Source of the DNA: Oligella urethralis DSM 7531 | GTDB lineage: Bacteria; Pseudomonadota; Gammaproteobacteria; Burkholderiales; Burkholderiaceae_B | NCBI RefSeq assembly: GCF_000372065.1 | Contig: NZ_AQVB01000010.1 | Location: forward strand, 189 to 64,188 | Direction: 5' to 3' | Length of the DNA stretch: 64,000 bases | Shown here: one piece after another, positions 25,239 through 34,920 of the stretch | How positions within the stretch are numbered: position 1 is the first letter of the stretch | Layout: each line of letters starts with the position of its first letter | Notes under the pieces: model-generated | Seen by the model: the letters and a program-made list of their open reading frames with translations, nothing else | Databases searched by the model: none | Told to the model about the DNA's origin: nothing | Position numbers and translations under genes: made by a program

Positions 25239-26957
25239 ATGAAGTTTACGATGCGTTTTAATCCTAAAATCTATGAATTAAGGCGTGGCTATTCGGCAGA
25301 GCAATTCTTGCAGGATTTGGGCGCGGGCTTGACGGTGAGCGTGGTTGCGTTGCCCCTAGCGATGGCCTTTGCTATTGCCTCGGGTCTAAAGCCAGAAGCG
25401 GGACTGTTTACAGCGATTATCGGGGGCTTGCTGATTTCTTTATTTAGCGGTTCACGGGTGCAGATTGGCGGTCCGGCCGGCGCCTTTATTGTGATTGTCT
25501 ACGGCATTGTGCATCAATATGGGGTTGAGGGGCTGCTGTTAGCGACCTTGATGTCCGGTGTTTTTCTGTGGCTGATGGGCTTTTTGCGTTTAGGCGGCTT
25601 GGTGGAATTTATTCCCGTGGCGGTTATTATTGGCTTTACCAATGGCATTGCCGTATTGATTGGCGTGTCTCAAATCAAAGACTTTCTGGGTCTGCCGCTA
25701 GAGGATGTGCCGGCTGATTTCTTTCCCTTGATGCAAAGTTTGTGGCAGGCCTTGCCGCAAATGAATGTTCAAGCCTTTATTGTGGCCTTGCTTTGTTTGG
25801 CCATCGTGTTTTTGTGGCAGCGTGTGTTGGTGCTTAGTGGCAGGTTCTTGCGCAATAAAGATAGTCAACACCCTGTGCCCAAACTCATGCGTTTTTTAGC
25901 GCATATCCCGGGCTCTATTGTGGCTTTAATTGTCGGTGTCTTGTTAGTGCAACTGGGTGATTTGCAGGTAGAGACCATCGGCAGCCGTTTTGGTGGTATA
26001 CCGCAGAGTTTGCCTGCGTTTACGACCCCCGCCTTTAGCCTGGCGCTGATGAGTGACTTAATGATGCCGGCGATTACCTTAGCCGTGCTGGGGGCGATAG
26101 AGTCTTTATTATGTGCACGTGTGGCTGACAATATGATTAAGGATAAGCACGATCCGAATCAGGAGCTGCTAGCTCAGGGTTTTGCGAATATGGTGGTGCC
26201 TTTTTTTGGCGGTATGCCAGCCACTGGCACCATTGCCCGTACCGTGACCAATGTAAAAAACGGCGGTAGAACGCCGATTGCGGGTATGATTCATGCGCTC
26301 GCCTTATTGGTTGTGGTGCTGGTGGCGGCACCCTTAGCGCAATATATTCCCTTGGCTACTTTAGCTGCTATTTTGATGTCGGTGGCGTGGAATATGGGGG
26401 CGTGGCGTGAATTTGCACGTATCCCGTCGCATACTTTAGCCTATGCGGCCACCTTACTCTCGGTCTTTTTCTTGACGGTGATGGTGAGTCTCACCGTGGC
26501 GGTGCAGGTAGGTATTGCCTTAGCGTGTTTTACCTTTATTTATCGCGTCTCTATGTTGACGGTGGCGGAAAAGCAGAACTTGGCTCAAACACCGGAAGAA
26601 GAGGGCGTGAGTTATTATCGCTTGCTTGGCTCGGTATTTTTCGGCTCGGTCAATCTTACTCAAAAGCTGTTAAACCCCATGGCTAAAAAAGCCTTGGTGT
26701 TGGATTTTTCCGGGATTATTTACGTGGATTCCTCCGGTGTAGTGGCCTTAAAAGAAATGCTACAAGCGTATCAAGCGCAGGGGGTGCCAATTTTTATCTA
26801 TGGGCTGCGACCACAGGCTAAAAGCATTCTCTGGCGTAGTGAATGGCTGCGTGACTTAGGTGAAGGATATATGCATGATAGCCTTGAAGAAACGCGTCAG
26901 GCCGTGCTCGCCTATTTACATCAACAAGCAGCAGTCGAAGCGGCTGCCAAGGGTTAA
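25239..26957 (+). CDS. SulP-family anion transporter with STAS domain
   Basis: The 572-residue inner-membrane protein belongs to the SulP/SLC26 family, whose bacterial members move sulfate, bicarbonate or dicarboxylates. The SulP signature region is visible (GAGLTVSVVALPLAMAFAIAS and PEAGLFTAIIGGLL; GPAGAFIVIVYGIV). A C-terminal STAS domain covers about residues 460-560 (ALVLDFSGIIYVDSSGVVALKEML). A bicarbonate or sulfate role is possible; the cys genes are about 19 kb away, so linkage gives no support. rmuC follows after 5 bp, so the two are probably co-transcribed. Confidence 0.92.
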   Translation: MKFTMRFNPKIYELRRGYSAEQFLQDLGAGLTVSVVALPLAMAFAIASGLKPEAGLFTAIIGGLLISLFSGSRVQIGGPAGAFIVIVYGIVHQYGVEGLLLATLMSGVFLWLMGFLRLGGLVEFIPVAVIIGFTNGIAVLIGVSQIKDFLGLPLEDVPADFFPLMQSLWQALPQMNVQAFIVALLCLAIVFLWQRVLVLSGRFLRNKDSQHPVPKLMRFLAHIPGSIVALIVGVLLVQLGDLQVETIGSRFGGIPQSLPAFTTPAFSLALMSDLMMPAITLAVLGAIESLLCARVADNMIKDKHDPNQELLAQGFANMVVPFFGGMPATGTIARTVTNVKNGGRTPIAGMIHALALLVVVLVAAPLAQYIPLATLAAILMSVAWNMGAWREFARIPSHTLAYAATLLSVFFLTVMVSLTVAVQVGIALACFTFIYRVSMLTVAEKQNLAQTPEEEGVSYYRLLGSVFFGSVNLTQKLLNPMAKKALVLDFSGIIYVDSSGVVALKEMLQAYQAQGVPIFIYGLRPQAKSILWRSEWLRDLGEGYMHDSLEETRQAVLAYLHQQAAVEAAAKG

Positions 26958-26962
26958 GCTCA

Positions 26963-28339
26963 ATGATATTGCAATGGTTTGATACCTTGCTTGCCAGTTG
27001 GTCGGTTTATCAGGTGTTGGCGTTGGGGTTGGTGCCAACCGTGCTGGTATTCTTTTGCATGTATTTGCTGCTTTTAAAAGCCCGCTCTGATCGTCGCTTA
27101 GCCGAATGGCGTTTATTTGATCGGGAGCAAGAAAATCAGCGCCTGAAAGCGGAGCTGAGAGCGTTGGAAGCAGAGCTTAAGATGCTTGATGATGAAAAAG
27201 ATCAGCTGGATAAGCAAGTCATTGCACTGTCTACTCAGCTTAATTTTGAGCAGCAATATAAAGAGCTGCAGGAAGAGCAGAATAAGCAGCAATTGCAGGA
27301 ATTAGCGCGTCGTTTTGAGCTGCTCTCCAATCGCTTATTGGATGAAAAAGGGCGTGCCTTATTGGAGCGCAATCAGGGTTCTTTAGAGCAGGTATTAAGG
27401 CCTTTTAGGGAGCGCTTGGATTTATTTCAACAGCGCATAAATGATTTGCATGGGCAGTCTTTGCAGGGGCACAGTGCCATTTCCGAACAAATTAAGCAGT
27501 TAATGAATGCGGGTTTACGTATCGGAGCGGAAGCGGAAGCGCTGACACGTGCCCTTAAAGGGGATAAAAAGGCGCTCGGTAACTGGGGTGAGTTGCAATT
27601 GGAGTCGGCGTTGCAGCAGGCTGGCTTAGAAAAAGATAGGCACTATAAAACCCAAGTCGCTTTTAGACAAGAGAGTGGACAGCGTTTGCTGCCGGATGTG
27701 GTGGTATACCTACCCGATGATAAAGAGCTTGTGATTGATAGTAAAGTCTCACTGGTCGATTATCAAGCGGCCATTACCGCTGACGATGAGGAGCGTGCAA
27801 ATTACTATTTACAGCGGCATGTGAAAGCGGTACGCCAGCATATTGATGATCTGAGCGCTAAGGACTATAGCCAATTGCCAGGGCTTAATAGCCCAGGTTT
27901 TGTGATGCTCTTTATGCCAATTGAAGCCGCCTTTATTGAGGCGCTAAAGGCAGATGAGGCCTTGTATCACTATGCCTTTAATAAAAATATTATCCTAACC
28001 TCACCGACCACCTTATTGCCTTTATTAAAAACGGTGGCCTATTTGTGGTTGCGTAGTGATAGTCATCAACAAGCTCTGGCCTTAGGTGATGAGGCAATGG
28101 CGATATACAATCAGGCAGCGCTGGTGGCACAGCATATGAGTAAATTAGGACAGAGCTTAAATAGCTCTACTCGCTTATTCAATCAAATGGCTCGTTCCTT
28201 TGCTGGTCAGCAGGGCATTACCACCAAGTTAGCGCGTTTTAATCGCTTGAGTACCAAAGCCGCTAAGGAGATGCCTGAGGTGAGCGAGGTTAGTTTACAG
28301 AGCGAGCTACCTGCGGCATGGGATAGTGAGAGAGAGTAA
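26963..28339 (+). CDS. rmuC: RmuC-family DNA recombination protein
   Basis: RmuC limits recombination at inverted repeats; the family has a PD-(D/E)XK-like nuclease fold. The 458 residues have an N-terminal membrane anchor (about 18-39), a long coiled coil (about 45-120), and a C-terminal RmuC domain with LKGDKKALGNWGELQLESAL, LPDVVVYLPDDKELVIDSKVSL and FVMLFMPIEAAFIEAL. The DSK of VIDSKV is the conserved acidic/lysine motif. Length and order are normal. It lies 5 bp after the SulP gene and upstream of the S10 leader. Confidence 0.95.
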   Translation: MILQWFDTLLASWSVYQVLALGLVPTVLVFFCMYLLLLKARSDRRLAEWRLFDREQENQRLKAELRALEAELKMLDDEKDQLDKQVIALSTQLNFEQQYKELQEEQNKQQLQELARRFELLSNRLLDEKGRALLERNQGSLEQVLRPFRERLDLFQQRINDLHGQSLQGHSAISEQIKQLMNAGLRIGAEAEALTRALKGDKKALGNWGELQLESALQQAGLEKDRHYKTQVAFRQESGQRLLPDVVVYLPDDKELVIDSKVSLVDYQAAITADDEERANYYLQRHVKAVRQHIDDLSAKDYSQLPGLNSPGFVMLFMPIEAAFIEALKADEALYHYAFNKNIILTSPTTLLPLLKTVAYLWLRSDSHQQALALGDEAMAIYNQAALVAQHMSKLGQSLNSSTRLFNQMARSFAGQQGITTKLARFNRLSTKAAKEMPEVSEVSLQSELPAAWDSERE

Positions 28340-28363
28340 AAACAACAAAAACAGTATAAACCC

Positions 28364-28392
28364 TTGGAATACATAGACTTTCATGGTATAGT
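28364..28392 (+). promoter_or_regulatory. Predicted promoter of the rplC-rpsQ operon
   Basis: TTGGAA (28364-28369) and TATAGT (28387-28392) are separated by 17 bp, a good sigma-70 promoter, about 270 bp upstream of rplC. It would supply the operon that lost its usual first gene. Confidence 0.65.
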
Positions 28393-28661
28393 AGTGGGCT
28401 AGCTACTAAAAATGCGCTTTATGCTGCGCAGAGTTGTGAAATACTTGCGGTATAAAGTTCAAGGCTAGTGCAAATAGATTGCGAGTTCTCTAAGTTTTCA
28501 CTTAGCCGGTTTACCGCCAAGCATGATGAGCGATGGTCTCGTTGCCCATGGTGAGTATGCTTATATCAAGCGGTCCGGTGCGAATGCTTAAAAGCAAGAT
28601 ATTTACCCCTCATAATAAATGTTAGCCCCCACCAATCGTAGTGGGGAATGGAGTAATTAAA
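28393..28661 (+). promoter_or_regulatory. Long structured leader of the rplC operon
   Basis: About 270 bases lie between the promoter and rplC with no gene. Inverted repeats are visible: CTTGCGGTATAAA (near 28443) can pair with TTTACCGCCAAG (near 28510), and CCCCAC (28627-28632) pairs with GTGGGG (28641-28646) just before the ribosome-binding GGAG (28650-28653). In E. coli the S10 leader is the target of L4 autoregulation; similar control here is inference. Confidence 0.45.
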
Positions 28662-29351
28662 ATGTCAAATTCGACAACAACGCCTGCCGCTCATCGGTTA
28701 GGCCTAGTCGGTCGTAAGGTTGGCATGATGCGTTTGTTCACCGAAGACGGTGATTCAATCCCAGTTACTGTACTGGACGTATCAGGCAACCGCGTGACTC
28801 AAGTGAAGTCCGTTGAGACGGATGGCTATGCTGCTGTTCAGGTTGCGTTCGGTCAGCGCCGTGCCGGCCGTGTGACTAAGCCACTAGCAGGTCACTACGC
28901 CAAAGCCGGCACAGAAGCCGGTACCATTCTCAAAGAGTTCCGTTTAGATCCAGCCGTTGCTGCTGAGTTTGAGGCGGGTGCTGAGATTCTTGTTGATAGC
29001 TTATTTGAAGTGGGCCAAAAGGTGGATGTACAGGGTACAACCATTGGTAAGGGCTTCGCTGGTGTGATTAAGCGTCATAACTTTAGCGCTCAGCGTGCTT
29101 CTCACGGTAACTCAATCTCCCACCGTGCCCCTGGTTCTACCGGTATGGCCCAAGACCCGGGTCGTGTTTTCCCTGGTAAGCGTATGGCTGGTCACATGGG
29201 TGATGTCACTCGCACAGTACAAAACTTGGACGTGGTCCGTGTTGATGTAGAGCGTGGTCTGATTATGGTTAAGGGTTCTGTGCCTGGCCATAAAAATGGC
29301 AACGTGATCGTGCGTCCTGCAATTAAAATGACTGTTAAAGGAGCCAAATAA
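28662..29351 (+). CDS. rplC: 50S ribosomal protein L3
   Basis: L3 is an early-assembling 23S rRNA-binding protein. From the ATG at 28662 it has 229 residues; a GTG at 28641 is upstream but inside the leader hairpin. The family signatures [17 protein letters not shown] and [20 protein letters not shown] are present, and [15 protein letters not shown] marks the central loop. It is the first gene of the operon here, where rpsJ would normally precede it. The stop overlaps the rplD ATG by 1 base (TAATG). Confidence 0.97.
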   Translation: MSNSTTTPAAHRLGLVGRKVGMMRLFTEDGDSIPVTVLDVSGNRVTQVKSVETDGYAAVQVAFGQRRAGRVTKPLAGHYAKAGTEAGTILKEFRLDPAVAAEFEAGAEILVDSLFEVGQKVDVQGTTIGKGFAGVIKRHNFSAQRASHGNSISHRAPGSTGMAQDPGRVFPGKRMAGHMGDVTRTVQNLDVVRVDVERGLIMVKGSVPGHKNGNVIVRPAIKMTVKGAK

Positions 29352-29974
29352 TGGAACTTAAGCTCCTAAATGCACAAGGCGCTGCTGACGGTACTGTGAG
29401 CGCACCCGAGACAATTTTCGGTCGTGATTTCAACGAAGCATTAGTACACCAAGTCGTCGTAGCTTACCAAGCTAACGCTCGTAGCGGTAACCGTGCTCAA
29501 AAGGATCGTTCAGAGGTTAAATATAGTACTCGCAAGCCATGGCGTCAAAAGGGTACCGGTCGTGCGCGTGCCGGTGCTGCTGGTTCACCATTGTGGCGTG
29601 GGGGTGGTCGCACTTTCCCTAACAAGCCTGATGAGAACTTCAGCCAAAAGGTTAACAAGAAGATGTACCGTGCCGGTATTCGTTCTATCTTGTCACAATT
29701 GGCGCGTGAAGAGCGTATCGCAGTCGTTGAATCATTCACCTTTGATGCACCTAAAACCAAAATGGCCGCTAGCAAATTAAAAGCAATGGGCGTGCTAGAT
29801 TCGGTGTTAGTGATCACGGATGATTTAGACGAAAATACTTATTTAGCTACTCGCAATTTACCAGGTGTTGCTGTTGTTGAAACTAGCTACGCCGATCCAC
29901 TTTCTTTAATTCATTACAAGAACGTGTTGATCACAAAAGGTGCAATTGCCCAACTTGAGGAGATCTTAGGATGA
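29351..29974 (+). CDS. rplD: 50S ribosomal protein L4
   Basis: L4 lines the exit tunnel and in E. coli represses its own operon. The 207 residues contain the tunnel loop region [20 protein letters not shown] and [12 protein letters not shown], and the family sequence [21 protein letters not shown]. Overlap with rplC at the start and 4 bp overlap with rplW at the end (ATGA) show tight coupling. Confidence 0.98.
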   Translation: MELKLLNAQGAADGTVSAPETIFGRDFNEALVHQVVVAYQANARSGNRAQKDRSEVKYSTRKPWRQKGTGRARAGAAGSPLWRGGGRTFPNKPDENFSQKVNKKMYRAGIRSILSQLAREERIAVVESFTFDAPKTKMAASKLKAMGVLDSVLVITDDLDENTYLATRNLPGVAVVETSYADPLSLIHYKNVLITKGAIAQLEEILG

Positions 29975-30276
29975 AAGCAGAACGTTTAATGCAAGTCATT
30001 CTGGCTCCGGTGATTACTGAGAAAGCAACGTTTATTGCTGAACGTTCTGCGGATCAGCCTCAGATTGCTCTGCGTGTTGCTCCTGACGCAACTAAGCCGG
30101 AGATTAAAGCAGCAGTTGAGCTTTTATTTGAAGTTGAAGTTGACTCTGTATCAGTTTTAAACCGTAAAGGTAAAGTAAAGCGTGCCGGTCGTTTTATGGG
30201 TCGCCGTAAAAATGTCCGCATCGCATATGTATCACTCAAAAAAGGTCAGGAACTTGACTTTTCGGAGGTGAACTAA
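29971..30276 (+). CDS. rplW: 50S ribosomal protein L23
   Basis: L23 sits at the tunnel exit and is the docking point for trigger factor and SRP. The 101 residues include [15 protein letters not shown] at the N-terminus, the docking-region-like segment [20 protein letters not shown], and [19 protein letters not shown] near the end. Its ATG overlaps the rplD stop by 4 bp. Confidence 0.97.
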   Translation: MKAERLMQVILAPVITEKATFIAERSADQPQIALRVAPDATKPEIKAAVELLFEVEVDSVSVLNRKGKVKRAGRFMGRRKNVRIAYVSLKKGQELDFSEVN

Positions 30277-30277
30277 G

Positions 30278-31105
30278 ATGGCATTAGTAACTATTAAACC
30301 TACATCACCAGCCCGCCGCGGTATGGTTAAAGTGGTTAACCCGGATCTACACAAGGGTGCACCTTATGCTCCTTTATTAGAGTCGCAAAAACGCGGTTCC
30401 GGTCGTAACCACCACGGTCGTATCACTACCCGTCATCGTGGGGGCGGTCATAAATCGCATTACCGTATTATCGACTTCCGTCGCAATAAAGACGGTGTGC
30501 CTGCGAGAGTAGAGCGTCTTGAGTACGATCCTAACCGTACGGCGCATATTGCTCTAGTGGTTTATGCTGACGGTGAGCGTCGCTATATTCTTGCGCCTAA
30601 GAAATTAGAAGTGGGTGCACAGATTGAATCAGGCATTGAAGTGCCTATCCGTGTTGGTAATGCGATGCCAATCCGCAATATTCCAATCGGTTCACACATT
30701 CACAATATTGAGATGTTGCCTGGCAAAGGCGGTCAAATCGCTCGTTCAGCCGGTGCTTCTGCTGTGTTGATGGCACGTGAGGGTACCTACGCGCAGATTC
30801 GTCTACGCTCCGGTGAAGTACGTCGTGTGCATATCGATTGCCGCGCCACTATCGGTGAAGTCGGCAACAGTGAGCATAGCCTTCAGAACTACGGTAAAGC
30901 CGGTGCCATGCGTTGGCGCGGTATTCGTCCTACCGTTCGCGGTGTGGCAATGAACCCGATCGATCACCCACACGGTGGTGGTGAAGGTAGAACCGGTGAA
31001 GGTCGTGAGCCAGTAAGCCCATGGGGTACGCCAACTAAGGGTTACCGAACTCGTCGTAATAAGCGTACTGACAGCATGATCGTCTCACGTCGTAAGCGTA
31101 AATAA
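30278..31105 (+). CDS. rplB: 50S ribosomal protein L2
   Basis: L2 supports peptidyl transferase and subunit joining. The 275 residues match the family length. The L2 signature [20 protein letters not shown] is seen near residues 225-245; the N-terminal RNA-binding part has [18 protein letters not shown]. It begins 1 bp after rplW. Confidence 0.98.
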   Translation: MALVTIKPTSPARRGMVKVVNPDLHKGAPYAPLLESQKRGSGRNHHGRITTRHRGGGHKSHYRIIDFRRNKDGVPARVERLEYDPNRTAHIALVVYADGERRYILAPKKLEVGAQIESGIEVPIRVGNAMPIRNIPIGSHIHNIEMLPGKGGQIARSAGASAVLMAREGTYAQIRLRSGEVRRVHIDCRATIGEVGNSEHSLQNYGKAGAMRWRGIRPTVRGVAMNPIDHPHGGGEGRTGEGREPVSPWGTPTKGYRTRRNKRTDSMIVSRRKRK

Positions 31106-31118
31106 GGGGCAATAAACT

Positions 31119-31394
31119 ATGTCACGTTCAATTAAAAAAGGCCCTTACGTAGAAGCCTCTTTGATGAAAAAGGTTGAGGCAGCTACTGAAGGCAAGGATA
31201 AGAAGCCGATCAAAACTTGGTCTCGTCGTTCAACAATCCTACCGGACTTTATCGGTTTAACGATTGCTGTACATAACGGTCGTCAACACGTACCTGTTTA
31301 TATCAACGAGAACATGGTTGGTCACAAACTTGGTGAATTCGCGCAGACTCGTACCTACAAAGGTCATGCAGCGGATAAGAAGTCTAAGAGGTAA
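31119..31394 (+). CDS. rpsS: 30S ribosomal protein S19
   Basis: S19 forms the small-subunit head with S13. The 91 residues begin [20 protein letters not shown] and contain the signature [18 protein letters not shown] and [21 protein letters not shown]. It sits in its normal place between rplB and rplV. Confidence 0.98.
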   Translation: MSRSIKKGPYVEASLMKKVEAATEGKDKKPIKTWSRRSTILPDFIGLTIAVHNGRQHVPVYINENMVGHKLGEFAQTRTYKGHAADKKSKR

Positions 31395-31397
31395 GTG

Positions 31398-31727
31398 ATG
31401 GAAACAACAGCTATTGTTCGTAACGCACATATCTCAGCGCAAAAGACTCGTCTTGTAGCGGACTTAATCCGTGGTAAATCAGTTGAGCAAGCGTTGAATA
31501 TTTTGACGTTCACACCGAAAAAAGCCGCCGGCATCATCAAAAAAGCTCTAGAGTCAGCAATCGCTAACGCTGAGCACAATGACGGTGCTGATATTGATGA
31601 GTTAATCGTAAAAACTATTTACGTTGATAAGGCTCAATCAATGAAGCGTTTTAGAGCACGTGCCAAAGGCCGTGGTAACCGTATTGAGAAGCAGACTTGC
31701 CACATCGTGGTAAAAGTCGGCGTTTAA
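31398..31727 (+). CDS. rplV: 50S ribosomal protein L22
   Basis: L22 extends a loop into the exit tunnel. The 109 residues show [21 protein letters not shown] and the signature near the end ([21 protein letters not shown]). I choose the ATG at 31398 instead of the GTG directly before it. It begins 3 bp after the rpsS stop. Confidence 0.97.
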   Translation: METTAIVRNAHISAQKTRLVADLIRGKSVEQALNILTFTPKKAAGIIKKALESAIANAEHNDGADIDELIVKTIYVDKAQSMKRFRARAKGRGNRIEKQTCHIVVKVGV

Positions 31728-31736
31728 GGAGTCACA

Positions 31737-32528
31737 ATGGGTCAGAAAGTACACCCAACCGGGTTCCGTCTCGCTGTATCTCGTAACTGGAATTCACGTT
31801 GGTATGCTGACGATAAGAATTTCGGTAGTTTATTACACGAAGACGTTAAAGTACGTGAATACTTGAAGCGTAAACTTAAAAATGCTTCAGTAGGTCGTGT
31901 TGTGATTGAGCGCCCTGCTAAAACTGCGCGTATCACGATTCATACAGCACGTCCTGGCGTCGTAATCGGTAAGGGCGGTGATGATATCGCTCAATTAAAT
32001 GCCGACTTACAGCGCTTAATGAGCGTACCTGTTCACGTAGGTATTGAAGAAATTCGTAAGCCCGAAATCGATGCACAACTAATCGCTGACTCTATCGCTC
32101 AGCAATTAGAAAAGCGTATTATGTTCCGTCGTGCGATGAAGCGTGCGATCTCTAATGCGATGCGTGCTGGTGCCAAGGGTATCCGTATTGCTTCTTCAGG
32201 TCGTTTAAATGGTATTGAGATTGCTCGTACCGAATGGTATCGCGAAGGTCGAGTGCCTTTACATACGCTACGCGCAATCATCGATTACGCAACCTCTGAA
32301 GCTGAAACTACCTACGGTATTATCGGTATCAAAGTATGGGTTTATCGTGGTGATTTATTGCCTAATGGCGAATTGCCACCTGAGTTAGCAACACCTGCTG
32401 AAGACGATCGTCGTGCTCGTCGTCGCCCTCGTGGTGACCGTCCTGAGTCACGCCGTCGCCGTCGCCGTCCTGCGGCCGCCCAGCAGAATCAGCAAGCTGA
32501 CACAGCAGCTGAGGCTAAAGGAGAGTAA
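31737..32528 (+). CDS. rpsC: 30S ribosomal protein S3
   Basis: S3 lines the mRNA entry channel. The 263 residues start [20 protein letters not shown] and include the KH motif [13 protein letters not shown] and the S3 C-terminal signature [20 protein letters not shown]. After the conserved core (about residue 215) there is a long Arg-rich extension ([20 protein letters not shown]) ending in a Gln/Ala-rich tail, which is longer than the E. coli protein (233) but common in this lineage. Confidence 0.98.
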   Translation: MGQKVHPTGFRLAVSRNWNSRWYADDKNFGSLLHEDVKVREYLKRKLKNASVGRVVIERPAKTARITIHTARPGVVIGKGGDDIAQLNADLQRLMSVPVHVGIEEIRKPEIDAQLIADSIAQQLEKRIMFRRAMKRAISNAMRAGAKGIRIASSGRLNGIEIARTEWYREGRVPLHTLRAIIDYATSEAETTYGIIGIKVWVYRGDLLPNGELPPELATPAEDDRRARRRPRGDRPESRRRRRRPAAAQQNQQADTAAEAKGE

Positions 32529-32530
32529 TT

Positions 32531-32944
32531 ATGTTATCACCAGCTCGCAGAAAGTATCGTAAAGAGCAAAAAGGCCGTAACACTGGCTTAGCCACTCGTG
32601 GTACACAGGTAAACTTCGGTGATTTCGGTTTAAAAGCGACCGGTCGTGGTCGTTTAACTGCCCGTCAAATTGAGGCGGCTCGTCGTGCGATGACGCGTCA
32701 CATTAAACGTGGTGGTCGCGTATGGATCCGTATCTTCCCGGACAAACCGATTTCACAGAAACCTGCTGAAGTTCGTATGGGTAGCGGTAAAGGTAACCCT
32801 GAGTACTGGGTTGCTGAAATCCAGCCGGGTAAGGTTCTCTATGAGATGGATGGTGTAAGCGAAGAATTGGCTCGTGAGGCATTCCGCTTAGCAGCCGCTA
32901 AGTTGCCAATCTCTACCACCTTCGTCACACGTCAAATTGTATAA
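32531..32944 (+). CDS. rplP: 50S ribosomal protein L16
   Basis: L16 contacts the A-site tRNA. The 137 residues begin [17 protein letters not shown] and contain the signature [15 protein letters not shown] and [20 protein letters not shown]. The frame and length are normal; it begins 2 bp after rpsC. Confidence 0.98.
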   Translation: MLSPARRKYRKEQKGRNTGLATRGTQVNFGDFGLKATGRGRLTARQIEAARRAMTRHIKRGGRVWIRIFPDKPISQKPAEVRMGSGKGNPEYWVAEIQPGKVLYEMDGVSEELAREAFRLAAAKLPISTTFVTRQIV

Positions 32945-32953
32945 GAGGTATTT

Positions 32954-33145
32954 ATGAAAGCATCTGAATTACGTGAAAAGGACGTGACCGAGCTTCATAA
33001 AGAGCTCGAGTCCTTACTAAAGGCACAATTTAACTTGCGTATGCAACACGCTACTCAGCAATTAGCTGACAGCAGCCAGTTGTCAAAAGTACGTCGCGAT
33101 ATTGCACGTGTACGCACTATCTTAACCGAAAAGGCAGGTAACTAA
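32954..33145 (+). CDS. rpmC: 50S ribosomal protein L29
   Basis: The 63-residue all-helical protein near the tunnel exit has [20 protein letters not shown] and [10 protein letters not shown], the family pattern. It lies between rplP and rpsQ as in most bacteria. Confidence 0.97.
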   Translation: MKASELREKDVTELHKELESLLKAQFNLRMQHATQQLADSSQLSKVRRDIARVRTILTEKAGN

Positions 33146-33146
33146 T

Positions 33147-33422
33147 ATGAGCGAAACTCAAACTACAGAGAAGCGCCAACGTACCTTAATTGGTAAAGTG
33201 GTGAGCAACAAAATGGATAAAACCATTGTTGTGCGTGTTGATCGCCGTGTTAAGCACCCACTTTACGGTAAATTCGTTAACCGCTCTAAGAACTACAAGG
33301 CGCACGACGAAGAGAACCAGTACAACGAAGGCGATACCGTTGAAATTGCAGAGGGCCGTCCTATCTCTAAAGATAAATCATGGACTGCTATCAGATTAGT
33401 TGAGGCAGCTCGCGTAATTTAA
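33147..33422 (+). CDS. rpsQ: 30S ribosomal protein S17
   Basis: S17 is a primary 16S rRNA-binding protein. The 91 residues contain [20 protein letters not shown] and the signature [17 protein letters not shown]. It is the last gene of the operon and is followed by a strong terminator; in many bacteria rplN and the spc operon come next, but here fabI does. Confidence 0.97.
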   Translation: MSETQTTEKRQRTLIGKVVSNKMDKTIVVRVDRRVKHPLYGKFVNRSKNYKAHDEENQYNEGDTVEIAEGRPISKDKSWTAIRLVEAARVI

Positions 33423-33467
33423 TTACGTAGTTAGTCAACGCTAATTTAATGCTGTTATTTCACAGCC

Positions 33468-33507
33468 AAAAACCCAAACTGTCTTATGATGGTTTGGGTT
33501 TTTTATA
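33468..33507 (+). terminator. Intrinsic terminator of the rplC-rpsQ operon
   Basis: AAAAACCCAAAC (33468-33479) pairs with GTTTGGGTTTTT (33492-33503) and is followed by more T residues. Confidence 0.92.
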
Positions 33508-33631
33508 TTTATGTAACCCTTTTACTTTAAAATCATCGTATCGTGATATACACGGTGCAGAATTTTTTAAATTACTGATTAGGTGCTAAAGAGCATAGTG
33601 CTTCTTTTGCCTGTTTATAAAAGGATAGGAT

Positions 33632-34387
33632 GTGTTAAAAGGGAAGAAAGGTTTAGTTCTTGGTATTAGCAATGATAATAGTATTGCTTGGGCATGTGCC
33701 AGAGCCATGCGTGAAGCAGGTGCAACATTGGGAGGCACTTGGCTCAACGATAAGGCAAGACATTATGTAGAGCCTTTGTTGCAGTCGCTCAATGCTGAGA
33801 TTCAGTTGCCTCTCGAAGTGAGTAATGAATCACAGCTGGAAGCATTGTTTGAGGAAGTTAGCCAGCGTTGGGGCAAGCTTGACTTCTTACTTCATTCAAT
33901 TGCGTTTGCACCTAAAGCAGATCTTCACGGACGGGTCGTTGATAGCTCATTAGAGGGTTTTTTGCAGGCGATGGATATTTCTTGTCATTCTTTCATACGA
34001 ATGGCACGCTTGGCTGAGCCTTTGATGAAAGACGGTGGTAGCTTGATGACGATGAGTTACCTTGGAGGGCAGGAGGTTGTCCCTAATTACAGTATTATGG
34101 GGCCCGTCAAAGCAGCCTTAGAGTCTACAGTACGCTATCTTGCTTATGAGTTGGGTGAACAGGGTATCCGAGTCAATGCGATTTCTCCCGGAACGATTAT
34201 GACTCGCGCTGCGTCAGGGATTGCCAGTTTTGATGCACTTGTTGAGGAAAATGCACAGCGTGCGCCGATGGGGGCCGTGAATATTGATGATGTTGGACCC
34301 TTAAGTGTGTTTTTAGCGAGTGATGGTGCACGAGCAATAACTGGTGGCAATATTTATGTTGATGGTGGATTTAATATCCTTAACTAA
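33632..34387 (+). CDS. fabI: Enoyl-[acyl-carrier-protein] reductase (NADH)
   Basis: FabI carries out the last reduction in fatty-acid elongation. The 251 residues have the FabI nucleotide motif GLVLGISNDNSIAWACARA and the YxxxxxxK active site in NYSIMGPVKAALES (Tyr and Lys six apart), unlike the YxxxK of ordinary SDRs. ISPGTIMTRAASGI is also FabI-like. The start is a GTG at 33632 with AGGA just upstream; no in-frame ATG is near. It lies alone between the ribosomal operon and a DUF2789 gene. Confidence 0.95.
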   Translation: MLKGKKGLVLGISNDNSIAWACARAMREAGATLGGTWLNDKARHYVEPLLQSLNAEIQLPLEVSNESQLEALFEEVSQRWGKLDFLLHSIAFAPKADLHGRVVDSSLEGFLQAMDISCHSFIRMARLAEPLMKDGGSLMTMSYLGGQEVVPNYSIMGPVKAALESTVRYLAYELGEQGIRVNAISPGTIMTRAASGIASFDALVEENAQRAPMGAVNIDDVGPLSVFLASDGARAITGGNIYVDGGFNILN

Positions 34388-34406
34388 AAATTATTACCAT
34401 AAGATA

Positions 34407-34442
34407 AAAGTCCGGCCTGCTGTTTTTAGCAGCGCCGGCTTT
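34407..34442. terminator. Bidirectional terminator between fabI and the DUF2789 gene
   Basis: AAAG-T-CCGGC-CTGCT (34407-34421) pairs with AGCAG-C-GCCGG-CTTT (34428-34442), giving a long, nearly perfect stem between convergent genes. Confidence 0.8.
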
Positions 34443-34453
34443 AAGATGAGTAA

Positions 34454-34711
34454 TTACTTGTCTTGGTGCGTCTGTTGCTTGACGGAGTCTTCGTGTAAGG
34501 CCTCATTTAATTGATCCACAATGGGTGCCCACTCACCGTCACTTGCCAACTTTTCCTGAATAAATTGACGCTGCCCATCTGTCCAGAAGGGCGCATCTTG
34601 AATCTCTACATCGGCCGCCAGCTGATGCTTAGCAATGAACTCGGCAATCGCCTCCTCGCTCGCATCTAAGCCTAACTGTAAAAACAGATTCGTCATACGT
34701 GGTGTCGTCAT
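34454..34711 (-). CDS. DUF2789-family small protein, copy 1
   Basis: The 85-residue protein has the DUF2789 pattern: NLFLQLGLDASEEAIAEFI, then HQLAADVEIQDAPFWTDGQ, and a final EWAPIVDQLNEALHED. Function is unknown. It is a clear paralogue of the gene at 41730-41987 (most positions identical), and the 60 or so bases upstream of both genes are also similar (CTCCTTAG, TTACTAAAG, ATAGCTTAGCG). Its ribosome-binding site is AAGGAG. Confidence 0.88.
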   Translation of the reverse strand: MTTPRMTNLFLQLGLDASEEAIAEFIAKHQLAADVEIQDAPFWTDGQRQFIQEKLASDGEWAPIVDQLNEALHEDSVKQQTHQDK

Positions 34712-34821
34712 AAATTCTCCTTAGCTTTAGCGTTTTTTTTACTAAAGAATAGCTTAGCGTAAGCGGTTCAAAATGTCTATCATAAACCTATCTACAGATT
34801 TTATGCTTTGTCATGAAAAGC

Positions 34822-34842
34822 AAAACCCCAACCTGGGGTTGA
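34822..34842 (-). terminator. Terminator of the thiolase operon
   Basis: AACCCCA (34824-34830) pairs with TGGGGTT (34834-34840). On the minus strand the stem is followed by TTGCTTTT-type sequence, downstream of the thiolase gene. Confidence 0.65.
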
Positions 34843-34920
34843 GGTTTTTAGTATGTGTCTGATTTATCATGGCTCATCTACGCATGATTTGCTGATGACC
34901 GTGATTAACTAATCATGGCC

